Source: Gnetum montanum
Taxonomy: Eukaryota; Streptophyta; Gnetopsida; Gnetales; Gnetaceae
Direction: 5' to 3'
DNA: 64,000 nucleotides
Assembly: GCA_015680685.1 (NCBI GenBank)
Contig: MNCI01030329.1
Location: 25,929-89,928 of the forward strand
The first letter of the stretch is position 1, and each line of letters begins with the position of its first letter. This document shows, in pieces, positions 24,902-35,616 of the stretch. The notes under the pieces were generated by a model. The model worked only from the letters and a program-made list of their open reading frames with translations, made no database searches and was not told the origin of the DNA. Made by a program: the position numbers and the translations under genes.

Positions 24902-26445
24902 GTGAACCACAAAGCCTCAATAGCGAGACCTCTAGAATGGCCTAAAAGCCTAGCCAAAACCCTTGACTTAGAAGTAGGAGACATAACTGAAGATCCTTTA
25001 GTTGAGGTTTCTATCATAATAGACATTGGTGAGGAGGAAACCCTTAAATCAAGTTCCTCACTAGAGCCTCAATGTGCCCAAGACATCACTAAAGTCTTAC
25101 AAAACAAAATTAAGGATCTCACCTAGTCATATGAAGATATGTTGAGCTTGGACCCATGACTATTCTAGCACAACATTATACTAGATCCTAGCATTAGACT
25201 AGTTAAGCAAAAGTGGGCAAGATTAACCTTGATTTGGCCTTGGAAGTTCATAATGATATCTCAAATCTCTACCAAGCAGGTTTCATTAGGGCTATTGATT
25301 ACATAGAATGGGTATTCAACATAGTGGTAGTCCCTAATAAAAATGGGATTATCCATATGTGTGTTGATTTTTAAGACCTAAATAAAGCCACCATCAAGGA
25401 TGGATTTCCTTTGCCTAGTATTGATCAAGTTATCGATATTATAGTTGGACATGCCTTGTTGTCCTTTATGGATGGATTCTCAGGGTATAACCAAATTAGG
25501 ATCAACCTAGAGCACTAACTTAGCACAATGTTTATGAGCCCATGGGGTACTTTTTACTATACCATGATGCCCTTTTTCCTTATGAATGCCAAAGTGACAT
25601 ACCAACAAGTTATGACTTATATTTTTAGTGATTACATGCTAGGTTTACTTAATGATTATGTAGATGACATAGCTGTGAATACTAAAATAGCCAATGACCA
25701 TGAAAATGACCTAGATCTTGTGCTTAAATAATGCCTCAAATATGAACTTAGGGTCAATCCTAAGAAGTGTGTCTTCAATGTCAAGATCAGTAAGATGCTT
25801 AGCTTTGTAGTCTCTGAGATAGGGATACACGTAGATCCTAATAAGGTTAAGGCCATATCCAAATTCGCAGTACCTAGAAACCATAAAGAGCTTCAGGGGT
25901 TACAAGGTAGACTACAATTTATTTGTAGGTTTATCGCTAGGGTTATAGATAAGTTACAACACATGCACCACTTGCTTAAGAAAGGACTTTACTATGAGTG
26001 GATGACCTAATGCCAAGAAGCCTTTGAAAACCTTAAGTTAGAATTAACATAGCTACCTACAATCTATCCTCTATAAGAGGGTAAATAATTTTACATTTAT
26101 CTTGCCATTCTTGATACATCCATTGGCCCTCTACTTTGTTAGAAACATGATGATAGAGTAGAAATGCTTGTACACTACCTTAGTCATGTGCTAGTAGCCC
26201 ATGAGACTTGATATATTGAAGTGGAGAAGAATTGTCTAGCACTAGTCTTCTCTTTGAAGAAATGGAGATGCTACCTCTTTAGAAGCCAATTCAACATAAT
26301 TTGCATATACAACATACTTAGAGCCATAATGACCAACATCTACAAAAGTAGCCATATAGCTCGATGGAAAGCCATAATCACAAATTTTGACCTCCATTTC
26401 ATCTCTCAATCCTCTATAAAATATTAAGCTATTGTCATACAACTC
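24902..26445 (+). pseudogene. pol: RT and RNase H region of element A pol
   Basis: Reverse transcriptase and its RNase H, which copy the element's RNA into DNA. The leader (24902-25126) has the Tat-type PLEWPKSLAKTLDLEVGD stretch. RT motifs on the plus strand are GFIRAIDYIEW (25282-25314), MCVDF followed by a stop (25360-25377), LSFMDGFSGYNQIRINLEH (25460-25516) and the catalytic YVDDI (25657-25671); an RT connection region follows with VPRNHKELQGLQGRLQFI (25870-25923). RNase H remnants include VHYLSHVL (26171-26194) and the segment around EKNCLALVFSLKKWRCYLF (26225-26281). At least eight stops and several frame changes break it, so it is inactive. Confidence 0.9.
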
Positions 26446-26520
26446 ATAGTTTCATCTATTGATGATCAAGTAGCCATAGATCCTAAGTTTCCTAATGAAC
26501 ACATTAAGAAATTTAGCTAA

Positions 26521-27120
26521 GTGCTTGAAGGTTATGAGGTATTTATGAACTTTGATAGAGCTTCAACTGCCCATGGGGCTAGTACTACTACTATCATAAC
26601 ACTTGCATTTGGTAAAATCCAACTATTTGTCTATCATTTTGGATTCCTATGTATGAAAAACATAGATAAATATGAGGCTTTGATGAAAGGGATCATGGTA
26701 GCTCATGACCTAGGAATTAGACACTTAGCCATCAAAGGTGATTCACAATTGGTGGTTAACCAAGTAATTAAGGTTTATGCATGCAAAGCTAAGGACTTAA
26801 AACCTTACTATAACCTAGGAAGGCAATTATTACAACAATTCATAGATGTTGATATCCAACACATACCTCAAAATGAAAACACCATAGCTAATGAAATTTC
26901 AAAATTAGCCCTTAGTGTGACACTAGATGTGTTTAGCAATTTTCCCACCTTAATTGTGGACTACACTACTCTCATTACACAAAACATTGAGGATATCTTT
27001 GTGGTTGTCATTCATACTACCCCTCCCAAGGAGTGGTATGATGATATCAAATTTTACCTAATGCATGGTGAATCCTCACAAGGCCTACTTCTTATAAGGA
27101 CTCCATATGCAAGTGGTTGA
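26521..27120 (+). pseudogene. Second (Tat-specific) RNase H of element A
   Basis: This 199-residue open frame begins after a stop and holds an RNase H of the additional type found in Tat/Ogre elements between the first RNase H and integrase. Visible catalytic-type positions are the first Asp in MNFDRAST (near residue 11), the Glu in DKYEALMKGIMVAHDLGIRH (residues about 48-67), and the Asp in IKGDSQLVVNQV (about 70-81). HIPQNENTIANEISKLAL (about 114-131) is the C-terminal helix region; the usual Asp there is Asn/Glu, so activity is doubtful. It is the longest unbroken coding piece of the element. The segment after residue 135 leads into the integrase linker. Confidence 0.85.
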
Positions 27121-28267
27121 AGTAGTATGTCATTGTAGGTAATAACAAATTATTTCAATGGTCTTATGATGACATACTCCTAAGTGCTTAGGAAAATCCA
27201 AAGGTAGAATAGTTCTAGAGAAGGTTTACAATGGTGTTTTTGGTGGACATATAGGACCTAGAGCCAAGGTTGCTAAGATTAGATGGTTAGGCTACTATAG
27301 GTCTCATATGAAAAATGACTACCTACAAAAGGTTAAGTGATCTCATACATGTCAATGATATAGCAACTTGATACATATATCACCAACTAATTTATATACA
27401 ACCAAGATAACATGGTCATTTCAACAATGGGGGTTGAATATCATTGAACCCAAAACACCTAAATCTACCATAGGGCATAGCTTCATCATCACCACAACCA
27501 AATACTTTATCAAGTAGGTTGAAGCTATTCCCATATGGAAGACCACATCTAAACAAGTTTGCAAGTTTATCCTAGACAACATTGTAGCTTATTTTGGCAT
27601 ACCAATGACCATAGTTACAAACAATGGACCTTAATTCAATAGCCAGGAAACCAAAGATTTTTGCCACAACCTAGGTATTAAGAATTCTTTCTCATCACCT
27701 TACTACCCTCAAGCCAATGGATAAGTTGAAGTAAGTAATAAGGCCATCATCAACTTGCTCAAGAAGATCAAAAATAGCAAGTGGAAGTGGCCTAAGTGGC
27801 TTGTCCATGCACTATGGACATATAGAACAACCTATCACATAGCAACTAGCATGATCCCTTAGAGCCTTATTTATGGTTCTGAAGTTTTTTTACCTCTTGA
27901 ATTGCAGGTGCAATCACTCTGAGTATCATTGATTGACTTCATCAATGATGAGTAGAGTAAGGAGCTACAGATAGTAGCATTAGATTCAGTGGAGGAGTGG
28001 CATACACAAGTGCTTACTCACATTGAGTACTATAAAGAGAGGTAGAAGCAATAAAATCATGATAACCTGACCATGCACAAGATCAAAGAGGTGGACCTCA
28101 TCCTCAAGGCCATCCATGAGCATGTGGAAAAATTCTCAGCCAACTTGGAAGGGTCCTTTCTTATTACCAAAGTCTACATAAATGGATCATTTAGAATATT
28201 TGAAATGAATGGGAATGAGATAGCCAATCTAGTCAATCATTCCTATCTAAAGCCATACTACATATAG
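27121..28267 (+). pseudogene. Integrase relic of element A
   Basis: Integrase joins the DNA copy to the host chromosome. Core motifs are readable with frame changes: FIITTTKYFIK (about 27484-27516), the NNGP word of the catalytic core (near 27622-27634, followed by a stop), and SSPYYPQANG (near 27693-27721) directly followed by TAA where Gln is usual. Then come NKAIINLLKKIKNSKWKWPK and a YRTTYHIATSMIP segment. The C-terminal module (28073-28267) ends with FSANLEGSFLITKVYINGSF and YLKPYYI, typical for Tat integrase ends without a chromodomain. Many stops make it inactive. Confidence 0.85.
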
Positions 28268-28301
28268 CTGATAGATTGTCAACAAGAGAGCCTCCTTACA
28301 A

Positions 28302-28397
28302 TGGTCTGTTATGACCTTAAACTAGCAACATGGCCTACCAAGGCCTTAAACCAGTACCATGACCCACTATGGCCTTAAACTAGCAACATTGGTAACT
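28302..28397 (+). repeat. 29-bp minisatellite, about three units (second clean site)
   Basis: Same unit as at 24459-24575 ('catggcctaccaaggccttaa…'), located between the integrase stop and the 3' LTR. Confidence 0.85.
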
Positions 28398-28501
28398 TGG
28401 ATAGCTTGATTCTTATGTGTCATATATGCATTGTAACATTATAATATGTGGTGGTGTTTTGTATTATTTGTTGATCCTCTTGGGTAAATCCTCTATACAC
28501 C

Positions 28502-28517
28502 AACAAAGAGGGGCCAT
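28502..28517 (+). promoter_or_regulatory. Polypurine tract of element A
   Basis: AACAAAGAGGGGCCAT directly precedes the TG of the 3' LTR, the place where plus-strand DNA synthesis starts. The matching tract of element B is AATAAAGAGGGACCAA (30841-30856). Confidence 0.8.
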
Positions 28518-29416
28518 TGAAATACCAAAAAATTTTACATATCATAATCAATCTCAATCATGTAGCTTTCACCCCATGGAACCCAAGGTAGAATCTCATT
28601 ATAAATGTGAAAGTTGTAATCCAAAATGGAATATTTCACATAATTTACACTTTTGGGGCTATAAAATTCCTCATAAGTGTTTAAAGCCTCATTCCCCAAG
28701 TGAAAAAATTCACCTATTATCTATATTTGGGCTTGGGGAGGAGGGTCAAAATGGCTTTGGAATGCCAAAAAAGATAATTTAATGGGTTTTATGGGGTAGA
28801 CATTTTTCTACATTGAAAATGCCCCAAGTGTGGAATGATGGGGGGTCTAAAAACATTCCCCCCTTCAACATGGAGACCAAAGACACATTTTAAAAACTTT
28901 CCTCCCAAGTTGGAAAGTTTTCCCCCAACTTGGAAAGTTTTCATCCTAGCTTGGAAACTTTTTTCCCAACCTGGAAAGTTTCCCCTCTAGCTTGGAAACT
29001 TTTCTCCTAGCATGGGAAGTTTTTTGCTAGCTTGAAATCTTTCCCCCCAGCCTATGAAGTTCCTCCCCTAGTGTGGAAAATCCAAACCCATAGCATGGAA
29101 GCCACAAGAAGCAAAATTCATCAAGTCATGCACTTCAATGTTGACTAGCCACTTCGACAAGCATGGTGGAGAGCTCAACATAGAAGATTCATCTCCAGTG
29201 TGGAAGGGATGCCCTAGTTACTATTTTTAGTAAATGAAATGACCATGGGGAAAAGCACTTACTATTTTTAATAACCCCTCGAAATTTGGGCATTCATTTC
29301 ACTTGAATTTGGTAGCCAAGTTATAGCAAAATTACATCAAATTTACAGCCATTTTTGCAACCTTTTCGTAGCCCAATCATAGCTAATTTGCAGCCCCATT
29401 TATGGTCAAAAGACCC

Positions 29417-29424
29417 TATAAAAG
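29417..29424 (+). promoter_or_regulatory. TATA box, 3' LTR of element A
   Basis: TATAAAAG followed by CCAAACTCCAACACC. The same context is found at 31516 (TATAAAAG, element B) and, mutated, at 6540 (5' LTR). Confidence 0.65.
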
Positions 29425-29955
29425 CCAAACTCCAACACCATTTATAGGTTGGAGACATTTGTTTCACAAAGTTCTAGAATTTTTGAGTAAGCTCCTCATT
29501 TTTGACAAGGTTGAGAAAATTTTGACAAAGTAAGTTTTAGTAGTAATTTGAATAGACATAAGTCTGCACCTAGGGCATTTTTAAGAACTTAAGAGCTTTT
29601 GTAAGTTTCCATACTTGCAGTCCCTTGAACCCCAAAGTGGAAGCATTAAGGCCTTGAGACTTAGTTGATTTTGGTGTTAACACTGCACTTTTGGGATTCA
29701 AAACCTAGTGTGGAGCAATTTAGCATCCAAATACTTCCCCTTTCTCATTCCCTGACAGTGACCATATTGTAGATCCAAGGTTGTAGTAGTGAAGGGAAGT
29801 ACTACAGCATCAAGAGTGCCTTGGCACTTGGATTGTGGAGTAGATCATCTTGGCTTCAATGGGCTTTGAACTCATATACAAGTGGACTTCCTTTTTGCTC
29901 ATCTAGGAATCATTTTTTGTACACATTTCTCTAACTTATTCTTTATTCTCTTCTT

Positions 29956-29961
29956 AATAAA
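29956..29961 (+). terminator. Possible polyadenylation signal in element A LTR
   Basis: AATAAA about 540 bp after the TATA box; element B has 'taataaagg' at the matching place (31937-31945). Confidence 0.4.
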
Positions 29962-30203
29962 GTTTTAATTTTTGAGTTTTGAGTTCAATAGAATTAAATT
30001 TATTATTCATGCATTATTTGGATTTGTTTATATTTTCACATTTTACATCTTCCAAGTCCCTTGTTGATCTACCTAATTGGCTAGGGTGCCCTGATTCCCA
30101 TTTTCATCATGAAGGCCCTGGGGGTTCAAGGTTGAGGAATTTCCTACATCGAGGATCCTTGGTTCCTATTCCAGCAATTGAGACTTTTAGTTGCAACACT
30201 GAT

Positions 30204-30856
30204 TATGACCTTCCTTTTCTTAAATGATAATGGTAACCTATGATTGACACTCATGCATTATGACCAGTTGATGTTTCCTTCATCATGCTTTGCCAAGTCC
30301 ATTGAATGTAACACATCTCATTCAATAAGAAAACTGAATCAAGCCTAACCTTGGCAATTAAACCTAATGAAATTTTCATCTCACCCCTCCCCCCCAAAAA
30401 AAGGAGGAAGCAAATTACCAAGAAGCTGAAAGACCAATGAAGGAAAAAAGATAAACCTATGGATTTAAACATCTAAAGGGAGGAGCCTAATGGCTTGAGA
30501 AGCATTGGAGCGAGATATTGTTCCTCAAGAACATTACCAAGTGATCCTCATCTTGATGACATGAGGCACGAAGACATCATTGATCATTTAATATGTCATT
30601 GTTGTTATAGCCATGATGTTAACATCTAAGCTCATTGTTAATCCTCATGACCATTTCCTTAGAGCCAAATACAATATTTATCCCAAATCATCTCATCATA
30701 ACCTTATCTTATCATCACAAGTGCTCTTAAGCATGGTTTGACACTACTAGATCAAGCATAGAGAGAAAATGTTCGTGATGAACCTACAGTGATGTTTTGT
30801 ATTCTTTATCAATGTCTCTTAGGCCAATCCTCAAAACATCAATAAAGAGGGACCAA
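30204..30856 (+). mobile_element. Element B internal part, right segment, with polypurine tract
   Basis: This piece lies between element A and the 3' LTR of B. Its end (30785-30856) resembles the end of the internal region of A ('gttttgtatt…', then AAAGAGGG). No coding region is visible. A C-run/poly-A word lies at 30388-30402. Confidence 0.6.
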
Positions 30857-32176
30857 TGAAAAACCACTATGAAAATTCATGTTATAATTTTTAACTTTCA
30901 CTATCCCACTTGAGGAAAGATTTTATTGTAAATGTGAGATTTTTAGCCCATGAGCTACAATCTTGCATACTTTAACTTTTAAGGGCTAAATAATGCCTCA
31001 TAAGTTGCTACTACCTCACATCCCAAGTGAAAAAAGTAATGTTATGTCTATATTTTGGCTTGGGAAGGCTAAAAATGCCTTGGGCACTACCAAATTTGGC
31101 ATTTTCATTATTTTTTATGGTGGTATAGCCTCAACTATGCTAGAACCACCTACACCTAGCATTAGTGATGTTAGGTTTTCATTTTCTAGCAAGTTCTAGT
31201 GTAGTTGTCACAAAACCTAATGTGGATGTTACAAGGCCAACATTGGAGTTGTGGATTTTACATTTTTCCAATAATAGCAAACATAGTCATAATAATTCTT
31301 AGTGGTATTCACATGGCCAACATAGTTGATATGAAGAAAGCATAGTCACAAAAGTACATTTACTACGTTTAGTATGTAGATGGGTTTTGATGGATCAAAA
31401 CTTTCCATAAATGGTCAACTATGTTTGAATAAGAGCTTGCTAAATTTGCAATCCATGTTAATCTATTAACAATCATGGAAAAAATTTGTAGCATGAAATC
31501 AACAACCTTTAAGCATATAAAAGCCAAACTCAAACACATTATTTAAGTTCTAATATGTTTTTTCTTTTCAAAAATAAGTGCAATCCATACCACCATAGTA
31601 ACCTTGAGCATCTAAAATCCATTTTAGCATTTTGCAAGCCTTCTAAAGTAATTGACATCTACCTAAGTAATAGAGACTTCTAGTTTAGTTCCATTACTAC
31701 CAAAGTCAAACACCATTGTTTACATCATTTATATCCAAAATTTATAGATTCAAGTAAAAAATAGCAAGATGCTTTTGAAAAGTGGGGTTGAGGAGTACCT
31801 AGATCATGGAGTTTAACTTCAAAATACAACCTGCTAGCTCCAATAGGCTTCAAGCTCTATCCAAACAAGTTTATTATGCATTTAAGCACATAATTTATAC
31901 TCTTTGAACTCTATACTTTTAGCATTTTTGCTATTTTAATAAAGGTTGTTATTTCATTTGTAATGAAAATTTTATTCAAATTTTAATTCTATGTTTATTT
32001 GCTATTGAATATGAAATTTTATTTTCTCCATTTACATTCTCTAAGTTCTTAGGTGATCCACTAGATCATCTAGGGTACCTTGGATCCCATTTCTTGGAGG
32101 CCCTTGGGATCCAAGGTTAGGCTATTTCACATGGGACTTTTGGTTCTTCCAACAATTGAATTTTCCAAGTACTACA
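30857..32176 (+). repeat. 3' LTR of Tat-like element B
   Basis: It starts TGAAAAACCA and ends ACTACA, preceded by a polypurine tract. The first 230 bp and the promoter-to-end part align with the LTRs of element A, but the U3 middle differs: the GGAAA/TTTCC array is absent and words such as CTCAACTATGCTAG (31130) and GGCCAACATAGTTG (31313) occur instead, the same motif as in the 1860-4080 array. TATAAAAG lies at 31516-31523. Confidence 0.8.
31516..31523 (+). promoter_or_regulatory. TATA box, element B LTR
   Basis: TATAAAAG followed by CCAAACTC, in the same context as in element A. Confidence 0.6.
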
Positions 32177-32339
32177 CTAGGCAAAGGCTATTGGCCATTT
32201 CTTAATGATTTTAAGTAGGTTCTTCTTTTATGATTGAGAAATATGTGTATTTATGATTACCAACTTATTGTTATCAAGATAAGCATATTCTAGATTAGTT
32301 TGTAAGGTTTTAGGTTTAAGGGGCTCCTACTTGAATTGA

Positions 32340-33261
32340 TCTTGGACCTCTAACTCCCCAACCTTTTAATCCTGCTATCCTTTTGGTGCCTGGTGGGGAT
32401 CCTCCCTACTTTTGAAACATTGCGTGTGTTTCTTGTAGCTAGTAATGGCTCATCATAGTCATCACCCTTATATTGATGTCTCCTATGATGAGGCCTACTA
32501 TGCCTTCATTCTTAGTGATGAAATTCTTCTCTTTCTTGTGTCGTCAATGCTCTTGATCACTATCATCTTGATGGATCCTCCTATCATCCTTATATTGATC
32601 CCAATCATTCCAATTTCTTTCTTTATCATGGTTCCTCTTTTTAAAATCTCATGAGGAGGATGGTGATAGTGGATGACTAATAGAGTGGTGCCTTCTAGTC
32701 CTTTTTCTTCTGGTTCTTTCCCTTGTCCTAATTCTTTCCCTTATTTTGATTTTTGTCTTTATCATTCTTCTTGTCCTTGGTTGAATGACTAGGAGATTTA
32801 TTTTATGAGGTTCTTTGATTTTTGGATCTTGTTTGCCCATGACCAAAGTTCTCGAAGGTGGACTACAACCATTGGTAAAAGGCATCGTTCTTAATAAAAG
32901 AACAAGAATTAGTATACTAAGAGTATGAAGAAAAGAGATTCTTTCCCTCTCTATGTGGCTATAGGAACAAGGATGATGAGAGTCATTTACCTTTGGAGGC
33001 TTCATATCAGGCCTTCATACATTTGTCTTTTCAAATTTATGCCTTTGTAGACTAATATTATATGGAGATATTATTTATTAGTTCATACTTAGGCCTAGTT
33101 GTTTTAAGGCCTAGCCTCATGATTTGGGCCATGAGCATGATAGGGACAGATAAATTTGGAGGTAACATGATGCTGCCATCCATATCTCTCTGTAATAAGT
33201 GCTCATCCTGAGGGAGGATGAAAATGAAGTCTATATAATGGTGGTTTAGATGAGCATACAT
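32340..33261 (-). pseudogene. gag: gag 5' part of a third Athila-like element, minus strand
   Basis: Reading leftwards from 33261, the translation YIDFIFILPQDEHLLQRDMD (within 33261-33058) followed by GSIMLPPNLSVP matches the N-terminal segment of the gag at 41802 and 51481 (…TFTLHQDEQLHWRDLFGNIV…). An Arg/Ser-rich stretch follows (32800-32649, with RERTRRKRTRRHHS), as in those copies. At 32470-32425 a DDYDEPLLAT word corresponds to DDHDELLLAT of the first copy, and the DNA at 32340-32400 still matches the gag entry region near 42610-42650. Reading frames are broken. The relic stops near the end of element B's LTR (32176), so B probably inserted into it. Confidence 0.65.
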
Positions 33262-33717
33262 TATCTTTATCTACTATGACTTGTTACAAGTAGTTCTTTG
33301 TGTCCTCTCTTATTATCTATTATTTTTATCCCCATGTGGTGAAGATTCTTCCCTATTAGCAAAAGCCATTTTAAAAATTCACATAAGTTTACCTTAGGAT
33401 AATAGTTGTGATAAGCATGAGAGATATTTGTTAAGTTTTCATCATAATGTTTGTGTATAATTTCACTAGTTAATAATATAAAGCATACATAACTAAACTA
33501 AGTCCTAGGAACCATGCTAAAATGAGTAATAGGTATCCCCTATGTCCAATCATATGAATCATAAGGGTTCACTAGTGAGCTAGTCAAATTCTATAGACTT
33601 AGTTATCTAAGTGACTAATGTTCTTAAATAGTGAATTGTGAAGTTGTAAGATCATTATCTTCTTAATCCACAGTTATGTATTGATTGTATGTATGGTTAA
33701 GGCATATGATATGTACA

Positions 33718-33735
33718 TTATATATATATATATAT
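33718..33735. repeat. (TA)n microsatellite
   Basis: About nine TA units in the minus-strand Athila-like LTR. Confidence 0.95.
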
Positions 33736-34255
33736 TCTAATAACTATATGAGTGGATAAGGGTTGAATGATTAAATATTTAACTAATAAACTAGTATAAT
33801 AACTAACTATTTTAATGTGGAGTAACTGTTTCCACTTACCATACGCATCTTGAACTAGTGTTAACACTACTAGGTTACCAAGTGAATATTAATAGTTATG
33901 CCAAATATCCATTCCTAGGAGTACTAAGCATTAACACATTATGCTCGAAGTGATCATACTCACATATTTATGATTAATAATATAAATTACTTAATTAAGG
34001 AAAGTAATGAAAAGTGCATGTAAAGTAAAGTTAAGCTATTTTAAGTAATACAATGAATGTAGAAAATCTTGATTTTAGTACCATAGTGCCAATGCCTTTA
34101 GGTACAAAGACACTCAAATAAAACTTCATAAAATCTCTTAGATCCACATTGTAGGCACTTAGAGGAAAAACATTTAAACTCTAGAGAAAAGAAACTACAA
34201 GGGTTTGGCTACAGCTATGATTGAAAAATGTTGTAAATGTGAGGGATACATGCAT

Positions 34256-34265
34256 TTTATATAGG
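34256..34265 (-). promoter_or_regulatory. TATA box of minus-strand Athila-like LTR
   Basis: CTATATAAAA on the minus strand, in the LTR 33515-34434. Confidence 0.5.
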
Positions 34266-34505
34266 TAGTGACTATGTCATTGTCATCATAACTACATCAA
34301 TTCATCCTAGCATATGTTTATGGGGATACATTAATGGGGCTATGTCAATGGGGATGTGTCAACGTAGTCTATCTTATTGATTTTTGATCAATCTTTATCA
34401 TGTGTACTCAAATGGATTTTAATCCATCTCAACATTTTTTTAGAATAATTTTTTTGTTTTAAAAGAGCTCTTGCATTTGGTTTGATCATGTGAGTATCAC
34501 ATCTA

Positions 34506-35600
34506 TGAGAATCAAGAACTTAGAAAGGGGGTTGAATAATTTCCTAAGTGAAATTGTACTTGCCACATAAAAACACCAAATTTTATGTGGTTCCCTAACA
34601 TGGATTATTCCACACTAGAAGGATAGAGTTTGTGCATAACTTCAAACTTTATTTCTTAATAAAATGTGTTTTAAAGGATACCACACTCTGTACAAGCTCT
34701 AAGCTCCACACCAAAGTGTTTCATCATTGGGAAACAACTCAACCTCGTAAGGTTTCAACTAGCTCAAAATGTGGTTTCAATAATCCCACAACCTTTACAA
34801 AATTGAGCTTTTCTCTAGAGTATTTTGATAGTACAAAATCACTCAACCCTGCAATGTCCCAACAAGCTCAATGTGGATGCATTTTTACAAGAAGCACATC
34901 AACCCCCTAGGACAACAAGAAAAAAAAAGATAGTAGGAAAGAATGTAACTAAAATTACAAGTCCTTGTCATTGAGGCTCAATACAACATACAACCAAGAA
35001 AATGATATTACAATAAGAATATAATAGCATAGATAAGATAATGATTGATTTGATGTGAATAGTTCTTGCATGATTTCTAATATTTTGGTATATTCTTATA
35101 GCCTTAGAGTTTTCAAAAACTCCTTAGAATTCATGCAACGACTATCAAATGGCTAGTGTAGATGTCTCCTTTGAAGTTGAGACAACTACCTAATATTGGC
35201 CTTAATTCAAGAGAGATCTCTAACTAGAAAATTAAATATCTTCTATGATACATATCTAGGGAGACATCTTCTCTGGGATAGAGATGTCGACTATTTCTAG
35301 GAGACGTCTCCTCAACTTGTGGGTTCTATCTTCTTAGGATTTTTCTTGTAAATTTATCTTTTTTCCAATCCTTGGAGCATCTTCATTTGATTTGTATCCT
35401 TCATTTTCAATCCATGCTAATTCATGCTCTCATCTCAACCCATGTAGTCTTTAGTTTGTCATCTCATTGTAGATCTCTTCTTCTTGAGTTCTCATATCTC
35501 ATTGTGGAGTTCTTGTTCATGTCCTACAAATACATTATGTGCAAAAAACATTATATTTTCTCCATTTTTCTTAAGGTTTTGACATACCAAATGGTCAACA
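34506..35600 (-). repeat. 3' LTR of Copia-type element
   Basis: On the minus strand it starts TGTTGACCATTTGG (35600) right after a purine tract and ends …TTCTCA (34506). U3 holds repeated 'gagatgtctc' words, including the perfect palindrome AGGAGACGTCTCCT near 35300. Confidence 0.75.
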
Positions 35601-35616
35601 AACTCCCTCTTTTTTG
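35601..35616 (-). promoter_or_regulatory. Polypurine tract of Copia-type element
   Basis: CAAAAAAGAGGGAGTT on the minus strand, directly before the TG of the 3' LTR. Confidence 0.75.

Larger units (their letters stand above)
28518..30198 (+). repeat. 3' LTR of element A
   Basis: It starts TGAAATACCA and ends GCAACA, followed by CTGAT. It aligns with 5597-7328 throughout. U3 carries the GGAAA/TTTCC array (28900-29085), then TATAAAAG at 29417-29424, and an AATAAA at 29956-29961 in the downstream part. This copy keeps a better promoter and a proper CA end than the 5' copy. Confidence 0.87.
5592..30203 (+). mobile_element. Element A: giant Tat/Ogre-like Ty3/gypsy retrotransposon, degenerate
   Basis: The element is bounded by two related LTRs (5597-7328 and 28518-30198), which begin TGAAA and end TA or CA. 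The flanking 5-mers are CTAAT (5592-5596) and CTGAT (30199-30203), a target-site duplication with one mismatch. Recognisable parts on the plus strand, in order, are gag (9210-9981), protease (12896-13570), RT and RNase H (24902-26445), a second RNase H (26521-27120), integrase (27121-28267), a polypurine tract and the 3' LTR. The second RNase H after the first, the great length and the long protease-RT spacer all point to the Tat lineage, Ogre-like. Every coding part carries stops. About 1.85 kb of the length is a later solo-LTR insertion. I could not identify a convincing primer binding site after 7328. Confidence 0.85.
33515..34434 (-). repeat. LTR of the minus-strand Athila-like relic
   Basis: On the minus strand it starts TGTTGAGATGG (at 34434) and ends TTTAGCA (at 33515), followed by TGGTTCC…GGACTTAG, a decayed form of the TGGTGCC…GACTAAG primer site of the elements at 40588 and 50426. 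Internal words also match those LTRs: TATGATCACTTCGAGCA (33930-33960 region) and GTATGGTAAGTGG (33830-33845 region). A minus-strand TATA (CTATATAAAA, 34256-34265) lies about 170 bp from the LTR start. Length (920 bp) fits the 972 and 946 bp of the first complete copy. Confidence 0.7.

Noticed and set aside
33719-33735. TA run as a promoter
   Set aside because: Simple microsatellite; the LTR's plausible TATA box is at 34256-34265 on the minus strand.
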